Both the position numbers and the translations under genes were made by a program. Source: Pseudonocardia sp. CNS-004 (GTDB taxonomy: Bacteria > Actinomycetota > Actinomycetes > Mycobacteriales > Pseudonocardiaceae). Taken from it: 64,000 nt of DNA. Below the pieces are notes generated by a model. The model was not told where the DNA came from. It saw only the letters and a list, made by a program, of their open reading frames with translations, and ran no database searches. The stretch covers positions 45,560 to 109,559 of the forward strand of contig MKJV01000075.1 in NCBI GenBank assembly GCA_001942185.1. Direction: 5' to 3'. Below, one piece after another: positions 56,856 to 64,000 of the stretch; within the stretch, counting starts at the first letter, position 1, and every line of letters starts with the position of its first letter.

Positions 56856-57739
56856 TCAGATCTTCGAGACCTGGCTGAACGCCAGCTCGACGGGGGTCTC
56901 GCGGCCGAAGATCGACACGAGGACCTTGAGCTTCTGGGCGTCGATGTTGACCTCGTTGATGGTGGCCGGGAGCGTGGCGAACGGGCCGTCCATCACGGTG
57001 ACCGACTCACCCACCTCGAAGTCGACCTCGACCGCTGCCTTGCCACCGGATGCAGCCGCGGCGTCGGCCTTGCCCGCACCGGCACCTGCGGCAGCGGCCT
57101 GCTTCGGCTCGGTGCGCGGCAGCAGGAACTTGATGACGTCGTCGTGCGACAGCGGCGACGGACGCGACGTGGCGCCCACGAACCCGGTGACGCCGGGGGT
57201 GTTGCGCACCGCGCCCCACGACTGGTCGTTCAGGTCCATGCGGACGAGGATGTAGCCGGGCAGCACCTTGCGCTGCACCAGCTTGCGCTGCCCGTTCTTG
57301 ATCTCGGTGACCTCTTCGGTGGGCACCTCGACCTGGAAGATGTAGTCCTCGACGTCCAGCGTCTGGATGCGGGTCTCGAGGTTTGTCTTCACCTTGTTCT
57401 CGTAGCCCGCGTAGGAGTGCACGACGTACCAGTCACCGGGCGCGCGCCGCAGCGCGGCCCGCATCTCCTCCACCGGGTCGGCCTCTTCGTCGACGGCGAC
57501 GTCCGCGGCGCCGTCGGTGTCCTCGGCGTCGGCTTCCTCCGCCTCGGCTTCCTCCGCCTCGGCTTCCTCCGCCTCGGCTTCCTCGGCCTCGGTCTCGTCG
57601 CCGTCGGTGGTGTCGTTCTCGGTGCCGTCCGCGCTCTCGTCGGCGCGCCGAGCTCGGCGTCGACGGCCGCGGCCGGCTCCTCGACGGCGTCTGCGGCGTC
57701 TGCCGCGCCATCGAGCTGGTCAGCCTCGCGCTCGGTCAC
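56856..57739 (-). CDS. nusG: transcription factor NusG with acidic N-terminal extension (one frame break)
   Basis: The NGN domain ([40 protein letters not shown]) and the KOW domain ([37 protein letters not shown]) are clear. Between them is an Ala/Gly-rich insert of about 30 residues. Before NGN is an acidic region of about 95 residues with repeated EAEEA units, coded by a 15-bp DNA tandem repeat (57529-57590). The frame breaks near 57642 (one missing base before [10 protein letters not shown]). From GTG 57739 the corrected length is 294 residues, against about 180 for E. coli. Such extensions occur in actinobacterial NusG. Downstream of secE, upstream of rplK. Confidence 0.93.
57529..57590 (-). 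repeat. 15-bp tandem repeat in nusG
   Basis: About four copies of the 15-base unit GCCTCGGCTTCCTCC (plus strand). They encode the repeated acidic pentapeptide units of the NusG N-terminal extension. Copy number may vary between strains by slippage; the whole unit keeps the frame. Confidence 0.8.
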
Positions 57740-57786
57740 GTGCCTCTCGCTTCCTTCGTCCGTGTCGTGCGTGCTGGCGGCCGGGG

Positions 57787-58125
57787 TCACGTGCCGAACA
57801 CGTACTGCACACCCTGCGCAAACGCCAGATCCAGCAGCCAGACCAGCGCGATCATGAACGACACGAAGACCAGCACGACGATCGTGTAGGTGACCAGCTG
57901 CTTGCGGGTGGGCCAGATGACCTTCCGCAGCTCGGCGACCACCTCGCGCAGGAACCGGGCGATCTTGCCGAACAGCGACACGCGTTCCGGGCGGCCTTCG
58001 CGGACCGCGGCCCGCCCGCCCCGCGAGTCGCCACCGGGCACAGGAGCGGAGCGCCGACCCCGACGGTCGGCGGCGGTGCTCGGGCGCTCGCGCCCGTCCC
58101 CGCTCGCCTCGCGTTCCTCAGTCAC
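57787..58125 (-). CDS. secE: preprotein translocase subunit SecE
   Basis: 112 residues, frame intact. A hydrophilic N-terminal region of about 45 residues precedes the SecE core FLREVVAELRKVIWPTRKQL and one membrane helix (YTIVVLVFVSFMIALVWLLD). It is the smallest essential translocon subunit, and nusG follows, the usual order. Confidence 0.96.
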   Translation of the reverse strand: MTEEREASGDGRERPSTAADRRGRRSAPVPGGDSRGGRAAVREGRPERVSLFGKIARFLREVVAELRKVIWPTRKQLVTYTIVVLVFVSFMIALVWLLDLAFAQGVQYVFGT

Positions 58126-58197
58126 GCCCGCATCCTCCAGCTCATTCGCGGCCCGGCCGCCGCTCGTTCCCTAACTCCGATCCAGCACATCCTGCAG

Positions 58198-58273
<76 letters not shown>

Positions 58274-58454
58274 AGACCAGCTCCGCCCACGACCTCGGTC
58301 TGTGGACGGAGGGGCGAATCGCGGTGCGACACACCCAGCAGGTCGAGTGTACGGCACCCCGTACGGGGCCATTCACCGCACACCCCTGCACGCACCCTGT
58401 CCGAGCCGGCTGCCCGCTCAGGCCGTGCGACACCCGCTGTTGCAGGATGCTCCC

Positions 58455-59686
58455 ATGGCTGCCAGTACCCCGAGCACGGTCCCCGCGACCCGCCGCGTCT
58501 CTGCCCGCATCGGCGGTATCGCCGAGTCGGCGACGATGGCGGTCGACGCGAAGGCGAAGGCGCTGAAGGCGGCGGGGCGGCCCGTCATCGGCTTCGGTGC
58601 GGGCGAGCCGGACTTCCCGACCCCGGCGCCCATCGTGGCTGCGGCGGAGGCGGCGTGCGTCGATCCGCGCAACCACCGCTACACGCCGGCCGCGGGCCTC
58701 CCGGAGCTGCGGGAGGCGATCGCCGAGAAGACCCGCCGGGACTCCGGGCTCGAGGTCGCGCCGTCCCAGGTGCTCGTCACGAACGGTGGCAAGCAGGCCG
58801 TCTACCAGGCGTTCGCCACGCTGGTGGACCCGGGCGACGAGGTGTTGCTGCCCACGCCCTACTGGACCACGTACCCGGAGGCCATCGCCCTCGCGGGCGG
58901 CGTCGCGGTGCCGGTCGTCTGCGGGCCCGATGCCGACTACCTGCCGTCGGTCGAGCAGCTCGAGGAGGCGCGCACGGAGCGCACGAAGGTCCTGCTGTGG
59001 TGCTCGCCGTCGAACCCGACCGGCGCGGTCGCATCCCGCGAGCTGACCGAGGCGGTCGGGCGCTGGGCCGTCGAGCACGGCATCTGGGTGATCACGACGA
59101 GATCTACGAGCACCTCGTCTACGACGGCGCCGAGGCGGTCTCGATGCCGGTTGCCGTTCCCGAGCTCGCCGACACCTGCGTGGTGGTCAACGGTGTCGCC
59201 AAGACCTACGCGATGACCGGCTGGCGGGTGGGCTGGCTGGCCGGCCCGGCCGACGTGATCAAGGCGGCGGCCAACCTGCAGTCGCACCTGTCGTCCAACG
59301 TCGCGAACGTCTCGCAACGGGCCGCGCTGGCCGCGATCACCGGGCCGCTCGACGCGGTCGTCGAGATGCGCACCGCGTTCGACCGCAGGCGCCGCGCGAT
59401 GGTGGACCTGCTGCGGGCGATCCCCGGCGTCGAGTGCCCGACGCCGCGCGGGGCGTTCTACGCGTACCCGTCGGTGCAGGCGTTGCTGGGCAAGGAGCTG
59501 CGGGGCACCCGCCCGCAGACGAGCATGGAGCTCGCCGCGGCCGTGCTGGAGCACGCCGAGGTGGCGGTGGTGCCCGGGGAGGCGTTCGGCACGCCGGGCT
59601 TCTTCCGGCTGTCCTACGCCCTCGGCGACGACGACCTGCGCACCGGTGTGGAACGGATGGGCGCACTGCTGGCCGAGGCGAGGTGA
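58455..59686 (+). CDS. aspC: aspartate aminotransferase (one frame break)
   Basis: Corrected length 410 residues from ATG 58455. Fold-type I PLP enzyme: [14 protein letters not shown] at the N-terminus, [35 protein letters not shown], and the Schiff-base lysine in [16 protein letters not shown]. The break near 59096 ([11 protein letters not shown], one missing base) joins the two halves. Divergent from secE. It converts aspartate and 2-oxoglutarate to oxaloacetate and glutamate, inferred from subgroup motifs. Confidence 0.93.
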
Positions 59687-59728
59687 CCCGGGCTGGGCGG
59701 GCCCGTCACCGGGCCCGCCCAGCGGGCG

Positions 59729-59938
59729 TCACTTGTCGAGATCCGCGAGCGCTACGAGTGCAGCCGCGCGCGTGGCGTACTTCCACTTGCCGAGGTCCTC
59801 GACGCTCTTGATGCCGAGCGTCTTCAGGGCCTCGTCGTGCTTCTCGGTGAGTCCTTCGAGCGCGGACGGCGGCGCCTTGAGCACCTCGGCGGCCGACTTG
59901 TCCTCCCACGCCTTGTCCACGAGCTTGCCGAACTGCAC
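59729..59938 (-). CDS. small protein with helix-hairpin-helix-like repeat
   Basis: 69 residues from GTG 59938, with GGGAGGGAG upstream. The middle part (PPSALEGLTEKHDEALKTLG, IKSVEDLGKWKYATRAAALV) resembles the helix-hairpin-helix-like DNA-binding segments of topoisomerase-associated small proteins, but the match is weak. No signal peptide. Downstream of hadB on the same strand (81-base gap), so may be co-transcribed. Function unknown. Confidence 0.7.
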   Translation of the reverse strand: MQFGKLVDKAWEDKSAAEVLKAPPSALEGLTEKHDEALKTLGIKSVEDLGKWKYATRAAALVALADLDK

Positions 59939-60018
59939 GTCGTGCTCCCTCCCGGGTCAAGCCGATGTTGACGCGGCCGAGGATCGACCCAAACGGCGTG
60001 GCGGGCAACCCGGAGCGA

Positions 60019-60465
60019 TCACGAGGGGGGAACGGCCACCTCGGCGACGGCGCGACCGAGCACGCTCTTCCCCTCGAACGCGGCCGTGATCGTGATCTTG
60101 GCGATGCGCTCGCCGGGCCCGGTGTCGGTGAGAGCGCTGACCTTGCCGCTGATCTCGATGAGGGCACCCTCGTCGTCGTCGGGCACGACGACCGGACGGG
60201 TGAACCGCACGCCGTAGCTGCGGATCGCGCCGGGATCCCCGACCCAGTTCGACACGAGCCGCCCGGCGAGCGCCATCGTGAGCATCCCGTGGGCGATGAC
60301 GCCGGGCAGGCCGACCGCGGCAGCGGTGCGGTCGCTCCAGTGGATCGGGTTGAAGTCACCGGACGCACCGGCGTAGCGGACGAGGTCGGCGCGCGTGACG
60401 CGCACCGACAGCGGCGGCAGCTCGGTGCCGACCTCTGGCGCGATCGCGGGGCCCGGGGCCGTCAC
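60019..60465 (-). CDS. hadB: (3R)-hydroxyacyl-ACP dehydratase subunit HadB
   Basis: 148 residues, MaoC-like hotdog domain with the catalytic Asp/His in SGDFNPIHWSD (about residue 40). It overlaps hadA by 4 bases. In mycobacteria HadB is the catalytic subunit of the FAS-II dehydratase HadAB. A hadC gene is not seen here. Confidence 0.9.
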   Translation of the reverse strand: MTAPGPAIAPEVGTELPPLSVRVTRADLVRYAGASGDFNPIHWSDRTAAAVGLPGVIAHGMLTMALAGRLVSNWVGDPGAIRSYGVRFTRPVVVPDDDEGALIEISGKVSALTDTGPGERIAKITITAAFEGKSVLGRAVAEVAVPPS

Positions 60466-60911
60466 GACCCGGCCTCCGCCGCGGTGACGAGGAGCAGCCG
60501 CGTGGTGGCCACGGCCGCGCCGTCCGTGTCGGCCACCTCACACCGCAGGTTCAGCATGTGGCTACCGGCGCGGGTCTTGAGGTCGTCGACGTGAATGGTG
60601 GTGACCAGGTCGTCGCCGCCGTGGATCGGCCGGTGCAGCGTGATCGACTGGTCGCCGTGCACCATGCGCGAGTAGTCCCAGCCGAACGCCGGATCGCGCA
60701 GGAACGCCTCGATCGCCGGCATCGTGAACGTCACGGCGAACGTGGGGGGCGCGACGACGTCGGGGTAGCCGGCCGCACGCGCGGCCTCGACGTCCCGGCA
60801 CACGGAAGCGCCCTCGCCGATGGCGAGGGCGAACTCCCGGACCTTCTCACGCCCGACCCGGTACGGAGCCGTCGGAGGCAGCGCCTTCCCGACGAAGGAG
60901 GCGTCGGGCAC
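60462..60911 (-). CDS. hadA: (3R)-hydroxyacyl-ACP dehydratase subunit HadA
   Basis: 149 residues from GTG 60911 (VPDASFVGKALPPTAPYRVG). The N-terminal half of a hotdog dehydratase, with FGWDYSRMVHGDQSITLHRP and VTTIHVDDLKTRAGSHMLNL. It has no catalytic Asp/His pair and serves as the structural partner of HadB. It starts 2 bases after the rpmG stop, as in mycobacteria. Confidence 0.9.
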   Translation of the reverse strand: MPDASFVGKALPPTAPYRVGREKVREFALAIGEGASVCRDVEAARAAGYPDVVAPPTFAVTFTMPAIEAFLRDPAFGWDYSRMVHGDQSITLHRPIHGGDDLVTTIHVDDLKTRAGSHMLNLRCEVADTDGAAVATTRLLLVTAAEAGS

Positions 60912-60913
60912 CC

Positions 60914-61081
60914 TCAGCGGGTCTCGCGGTGCTCGCGGTGGGTGCCGCAGTTGGGGCAGAACTTCTTGACCGCGAGCCGGTCGGGGTCGTTGCGCCGGTT
61001 CTTCTTGGTGATGTAGTTCCGGTGCTTGCACTGCTCGCACGCCAACGTGATCTTCGGCCGAACGTCGGTGGCCTTCGCCAT
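60914..61081 (-). CDS. rpmG: 50S ribosomal protein L33, zinc-binding form
   Basis: 55 residues from ATG 61081. Two cysteine pairs CEQC (near residue 15) and CPNC (near residue 43) form the zinc ribbon. A zinc-free L33 is encoded at 62158-62322, about 1.1 kb away. Same order as the actinobacterial tRNA-Thr, tRNA-Met, rpmG, hadAB block. Confidence 0.97.
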   Translation of the reverse strand: MAKATDVRPKITLACEQCKHRNYITKKNRRNDPDRLAVKKFCPNCGTHREHRETR

Positions 61082-61115
61082 CGCGGGTGCCTCCTGCTGT
61101 GTATCTCATCGTGTC

Positions 61116-61190
61116 TGGTAGCGGTGGCCGGACTTGAACCGGCGACACAGCGATTATGAGCCGCTTGCTCTACCGACTGAGCTACACCGC
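61116..61190 (-). tRNA. tRNA-Met (CAT)
   Basis: 5' AGCGGTGTAGCTCAGTCGGT from 61190. The anticodon loop CTCATAA gives CAT, the T-arm has GGTTCAAGTCC, and the acceptor ends CACCGCTA with CCA encoded (61118-61116). The paired first acceptor base (A-T) marks it as the elongator form rather than the initiator. Confidence 0.97.
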
Positions 61191-61216
61191 TTCGCGGCTG
61201 GCGAACCAGCTCGCCG

Positions 61217-61289
61217 AGCCCCTTTACGGAATCGAACCGTAGACCTTCTCCTTACCATGGAGACGCTCTGCCGACTGAGCTAAAGGGGC
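61217..61289 (-). tRNA. tRNA-Thr (GGT)
   Basis: 5' GCCCCTTTAGCTCAGTCGGC from 61289. The anticodon loop ATGGTAA gives GGT, the T-arm has GGTTCGATTCC, and the acceptor pairs AAGGGGC. The discriminator is T; CCA is not encoded. Upstream of tRNA-Met by 26 bases and probably co-transcribed. Confidence 0.97.
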
Positions 61290-61371
61290 GGCAGACCGAG
61301 CAGGCGGTCACTCCCGCACGGCCGTAGACGATGCTACACACCCCGCGAGGGGCCCCGGGAACGGGTACCGG

Positions 61372-61677
61372 TCACCAGCTCGACTTGCGCACCCCCGGCA
61401 GGTACCCCTCGTGCGCGAGTGCACGCAGCCGCACCCGCGAGACGCCGAAGGCCCGCAGGTGGCCGCGCGGGCGACCGTCCACGGAGTCGCGGTTGCGCAC
61501 GCGGGTGGCGCTCGCGTCCCGGGGCTGGCGGTCGAGCTCGCGCTGCGCCAGTGCCTTCTCCTCCGGGGTGGCGGTCGGTCGCGCGATCACGGCCTTCAGC
61601 TCCGCCCGGCGGGTGGCGTACCGCGCGACCACCGCCTTCCGGTGCTCGTTGCGGGCGATCTTCGCCTTCGTCGCCAT
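61372..61677 (-). CDS. rpsN: 30S ribosomal protein S14, zinc-free form
   Basis: 101 residues from ATG 61677, starting [20 protein letters not shown]. It lacks any CxxC and has the extended middle ([40 protein letters not shown]). It is the low-zinc replacement for the S14 encoded at 2929-3114. Last gene of the four-gene minus-strand cluster; a small CCCC-GCGA-GGGG hairpin (61341-61352) lies beyond it. Confidence 0.95.
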   Translation of the reverse strand: MATKAKIARNEHRKAVVARYATRRAELKAVIARPTATPEEKALAQRELDRQPRDASATRVRNRDSVDGRPRGHLRAFGVSRVRLRALAHEGYLPGVRKSSW

Positions 61678-61913
61678 CAGACCTTCCCCCCTCTGGCCCG
61701 GATCTGCGCCACGGCGGCGGCGACGCCGATCCGGTCGATCGTCCTGATCGCGTCGGTGGACAGGCGCAGCCGCACGTAGCGGCCCTCCGCCGGGTACCAG
61801 TAGCGCTTGGTCTGGATGTTCGGGTCCCACCGCCTGCTCGTGCGGCGGTGGGAGTGCGAGACGGACTTGCCGAACCCGGGCTCGCGCCCGGTGAGCTGGC
61901 AGCGTCGGGACAC
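61677..61913 (-). CDS. rpmB: 50S ribosomal protein L28, alternative form
   Basis: 78 residues, starting [20 protein letters not shown], with [14 protein letters not shown] and [20 protein letters not shown]. The first CxxC pair of the zinc form is reduced to a single Cys here. It overlaps rpsN by 1 base and is 2 bases after rpsR. Confidence 0.92.
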   Translation of the reverse strand: MSRRCQLTGREPGFGKSVSHSHRRTSRRWDPNIQTKRYWYPAEGRYVRLRLSTDAIRTIDRIGVAAAVAQIRARGGKV

Positions 61914-61915
61914 GG

Positions 61916-62158
61916 TCAGCCCCTCCCCGCGTGCGGGTAGGGCAGGAGCGCCATCTCGCGGGCGTTGCGGATCGCGGTCGCGACCCGCCGCTGCTGCTGG
62001 GGCGTCAGGCCCGTCACCCGGCGGGCCCGGATCTTCCCGCGGTCGGAGATGAACGTCCGCAGGAGCGTGATGTCCTTCCAGTCGACCTCGGTGATTCCCC
62101 TCGCATGCAGCGGGTTGGCCTTCCGCTTCGGCGGCCGGCGCACGGCGGGGCGCGCCAT
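61916..62158 (-). CDS. rpsR: 30S ribosomal protein S18, alternative form
   Basis: 80 residues from ATG 62158, with the family core [24 protein letters not shown] ([20 protein letters not shown]) and [20 protein letters not shown]. No cysteine in the N-terminus, so the zinc-independent paralogue. The ATG overlaps the L33 stop (TGATG). Confidence 0.94.
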   Translation of the reverse strand: MARPAVRRPPKRKANPLHARGITEVDWKDITLLRTFISDRGKIRARRVTGLTPQQQRRVATAIRNAREMALLPYPHAGRG

Positions 62159-62322
62159 CAGCGCTCCTCCCGGAAATCGACGTGCCGCCGGACCGCGGGG
62201 TCGTACTTGCGCAGCACCATCCGATCCGGGTCGTTGCGCCGGTTCTTGCGGGTCACGTACGTCGTGCCGGTGCCTGCGGTCGACCGCAGCCGGACGATCG
62301 GGCGCAGCTCGTTGCGGGCCAT
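62158..62322 (-). CDS. rpmG: 50S ribosomal protein L33, zinc-free form
   Basis: 54 residues from ATG 62322, starting [20 protein letters not shown], with [20 protein letters not shown] and no cysteine. It is first in the cluster, next to the Zur-like site, and replaces the zinc L33 at 60914-61081 under zinc shortage. Confidence 0.95.
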   Translation of the reverse strand: MARNELRPIVRLRSTAGTGTTYVTRKNRRNDPDRMVLRKYDPAVRRHVDFREER

Positions 62323-62338
62323 CCCTCACCCTCCTTAC

Positions 62339-62364
62339 AAACGACATTCATTTTCATCTAGGGT
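62339..62364. promoter_or_regulatory. Zur-box-like operator between divergent genes
   Basis: AT-rich island in a GC-rich gap. Minus strand TGAAAATGAATGTCG, about 62357-62343, resembles the actinobacterial Zur consensus with TGAAAATCATTTTCA-type symmetry. It lies between the zinc-free ribosomal cluster (minus) and the CobW-like gene (plus). Zur would repress both when zinc is plentiful. Consensus match is partial. Confidence 0.6.
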
Positions 62365-62391
62365 CAACGTACCCGACCGAGGAGGGATTCC

Positions 62392-63630
62392 GTGAGCCGA
62401 CCCGAGCTACTGGTGCTCAGCGGGCTGCATGCGCCGGGTGTCGAGGCCGTGATCGCCCGGATCAGGGCGCTCGACCCGGACGTCGCCGTGCTGCACCACG
62501 ACCTGCGCGACATCGGGTCCGGACGCGTGCACCGGCGGCTGCGCCACGCCGACCGCGACGATCAGGCGGTGCTCGAGCTCGCCCACGGCTGCCTGTCCTG
62601 CACGCTGCGCGAGGACCTCCTGCCGCAACTGCACCTGCTCAGCGGGCCGGGCGGGCCGCGCCGGATCGTGCTGCACCTCGACTCGGCGCTCGAACCGGAA
62701 CAGGTCTGCTGGTCGCTCCTGCACGTCCTCGTCGACGGCGCCCCGATCACCGACCGCGTCGACCTGCGCGGGGTGATCACCTGCATCGACCCCGGCAGTT
62801 GGCTCGAGGACGCCACCGGCGACGCGGCGCCCGCGGAGCACGGACTGGCCGAGCTCCCCGACGACGAGCGCACGGTGGCGCAGATCGCCGTCGGGCAGGC
62901 CGAGTTCGCCGACGTGCTCGTGCACACGGGCACCGCCGACGCGTGGTGCCTCGCACGCACCGACGCCGTGCTGGAGCGGCTGGCGCCCGCCGCGGCGCGG
63001 ATGCTCCTGTCCCGGGTCGACGCCCGCGTGCTGCTCGCCGACCTGCCGCCGTCCGCCCGCCGGGGCCACCCGGACGACGTGCACGGCCCGCTGCTGCGAG
63101 GGCAGCCGCCGCTCGGCCGCGACTGCGGCGTGCAGCTGTCGGTCTTCTCCGCGCGGCGCCCGTTCCACCCCGAACGGCTGCACGAGGCGATCGACGCGCT
63201 GCTCGACGGCGTGGTCCGCACCCGCGGTCGGATCTGGCTCGCCACCAGGCCGGACGCGGTGCTCTGGCTGGAGTCGGCGGGCGGCGGGCTGCGGATCGGC
63301 CACGCGGGCGAGTGGCTGGCGGCCGCAGGCGCGGGCGAGTGGGCCGCTGCGGACCCGGAGCGGCGCGCCCTCGCGTCGCTGGGCTGGCACCCGCGATTCG
63401 GCGACCGCGCCCAGGACGTGGCGGTCCTGTCCCACGACGCCGACCCGGCCGGCATCGAGGCCGCGCTCGCCGCCGCACTGCTCACCGATGCCGAACTGGC
63501 CGCGGGCGAGGAGGCGTGGCGGGCACTCCCCGATCCCTTCGGCTGGTGGCACACCGACCCGTGCGACCCGCCCGCCGGCCTCGCGGCCGGCCTGCCGGAC
63601 ACCGAACACACCGACCACGAGGAGCACTGA
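62392..63630 (+). CDS. CobW/Rv0106-like protein without a Walker A
   Basis: 412 residues from GTG 62392. Overall it follows the M. tuberculosis Rv0106 type: [40 protein letters not shown], and C-terminal [20 protein letters not shown] with [20 protein letters not shown]. The expected GxxxxGK[ST] near residue 10 reads [10 protein letters not shown], so the P-loop lysine and Ser/Thr are gone. The GCxCC motif is only CLSC. Probably not a nucleotide-dependent metallochaperone; in mycobacteria such genes sit with the zinc-free ribosomal genes. Confidence 0.85.
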   Translation: MSRPELLVLSGLHAPGVEAVIARIRALDPDVAVLHHDLRDIGSGRVHRRLRHADRDDQAVLELAHGCLSCTLREDLLPQLHLLSGPGGPRRIVLHLDSALEPEQVCWSLLHVLVDGAPITDRVDLRGVITCIDPGSWLEDATGDAAPAEHGLAELPDDERTVAQIAVGQAEFADVLVHTGTADAWCLARTDAVLERLAPAAARMLLSRVDARVLLADLPPSARRGHPDDVHGPLLRGQPPLGRDCGVQLSVFSARRPFHPERLHEAIDALLDGVVRTRGRIWLATRPDAVLWLESAGGGLRIGHAGEWLAAAGAGEWAAADPERRALASLGWHPRFGDRAQDVAVLSHDADPAGIEAALAAALLTDAELAAGEEAWRALPDPFGWWHTDPCDPPAGLAAGLPDTEHTDHEEH

Positions 63631-63797
63631 TGGCCGTCCCGAAACGCCGCACGTCCCGCTCGAACACCCGCAAGCGGCGGGCGCAGTGGAAGGCGACGCC
63701 GCCGGACCTCGTGCCGATCACGATCGCCGGTCGCCGCCACCTGGTCCCCCGTCGCCTGGTGCGGGCGTACGAGCGGGGGTTGTTGACTCCGGAGTGA
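63630..63797 (+). CDS. rpmF: 50S ribosomal protein L32, zinc-free form
   Basis: 55 residues from ATG 63630, one-base overlap with the CobW-like stop (TGATG). Starts [20 protein letters not shown], then [20 protein letters not shown]. It lacks the four cysteines of the zinc L32. The plus-strand member of the Zur-type cluster. Confidence 0.93.
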   Translation: MAVPKRRTSRSNTRKRRAQWKATPPDLVPITIAGRRHLVPRRLVRAYERGLLTPE

Positions 63798-63837
63798 GCC
63801 ACCAGGCCGGGCTGGGCGCAGGAGGTCGACCCGCAGT

Positions 63838-63947
63838 GATCGCCAGAAGTGGTGCCAGAGCGACAAATCCGTCGTTGCCACACCACTCCCGACGATCGCC
63901 GCAACACGATGCGCCATATCTGTCGCCGCGACACCATCTCCGGCGAT
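63838..63947. repeat. three diverged copies of an intergenic repeat
   Basis: Plus-strand GATCGCCAGAAGTGGTGCCA then GAGCGACAAAT (63838-63870). A minus-strand copy, GGCGATCGTCGGGAGTGGTG (63900-63874), and another, GATCGCCGGAGATGGTGTCG then CGGCGACAGATATGG (63947-63914), lie in the opposite orientation. The region carries no gene; orientation and core suggest a palindromic intergenic repeat family. Confidence 0.55.
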
Positions 63948-64000
63948 CACGATCCCGGCCGAACGCCTGCTGAGCGGCGACCCACCGCCACGTGCCGACC

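Noticed and set aside
57529..57590. CRISPR or regulatory repeat inside nusG
   Set aside because: The 15-bp unit keeps the reading frame and codes an acidic repeat in the protein.

Overview
The window is high-GC actinobacterial chromosome, most likely from Pseudonocardia or a close relative in Pseudonocardiaceae. Four things point there: G+C-rich third positions throughout, a complete mce operon, an NDMA-type alcohol dehydrogenase beside an R2-like ligand-binding oxidase, and the mycolate-type order tRNA-Thr/tRNA-Met/rpmG/hadAB. The genus is an inference from gene content.

Almost all of 1-14.5 kb is the translation supercluster on the minus strand. Read from high to low coordinates it runs rpsL-rpsG-fusA-tuf (str operon, promoter near 14.8 kb) and then rpsJ-rplC-rplD-rplW-rplB-rpsS-rplV-rpsC-rplP-rpmC-rpsQ, rplN-rplX-rplE-rpsZ-rpsH-rplF-rplR-rpsE-rpmD-rplO. 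From 15 to 19.5 kb lies an accessory block: an esterase/Baeyer-Villiger monooxygenase fusion, and a TetR regulator divergent from an FAD monooxygenase. From 19.6 to 27.1 kb are rpoC and rpoB, both starting at TTG and both minus strand. A plus-strand acyl-CoA ligase sits between rpoB and rplL-rplJ (29.5-30.5 kb).

From 30.8 to 42.7 kb an eleven-gene minus-strand mce operon (mkl ATPase, two YrbE permeases, MceA-F, two Mce-associated proteins) encodes a complete lipid importer, closed by a strong hairpin. From 42.9 to 55.4 kb is accessory metabolism and regulation: ArsR-SRPBCC-ECF41 sigma-DoxX; LysR divergent from an FAD oxidase; R2lox with alcohol dehydrogenase; a divergent two-component pair separated by a long palindrome; an SCP2-like protein; a MocR regulator; and a CoA transferase/racemase. 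From 55.5 to 58.3 kb is rplA-rplK-nusG-secE-tRNA-Trp, followed by an aspartate aminotransferase, hadB-hadA-rpmG with two tRNAs, and finally (61.4-63.8 kb) a zinc-independent set of ribosomal paralogues (S14, L28, S18, L33, L32) around a Zur-box-like site and a CobW-like gene.

An important caution: about 33 single-base frame breaks occur through the window, roughly one per 2 kb. They hit essential single-copy genes (rpoB, rpoC, fusA, tuf, rplC, rplK, rplL, rpsE and others). Nearly all look like one missing G or C, and the downstream part of each protein continues cleanly in another frame. I read them as sequence errors and annotate the full-length genes across them, giving each break position. 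Start and stop coordinates are as they appear in this sequence.
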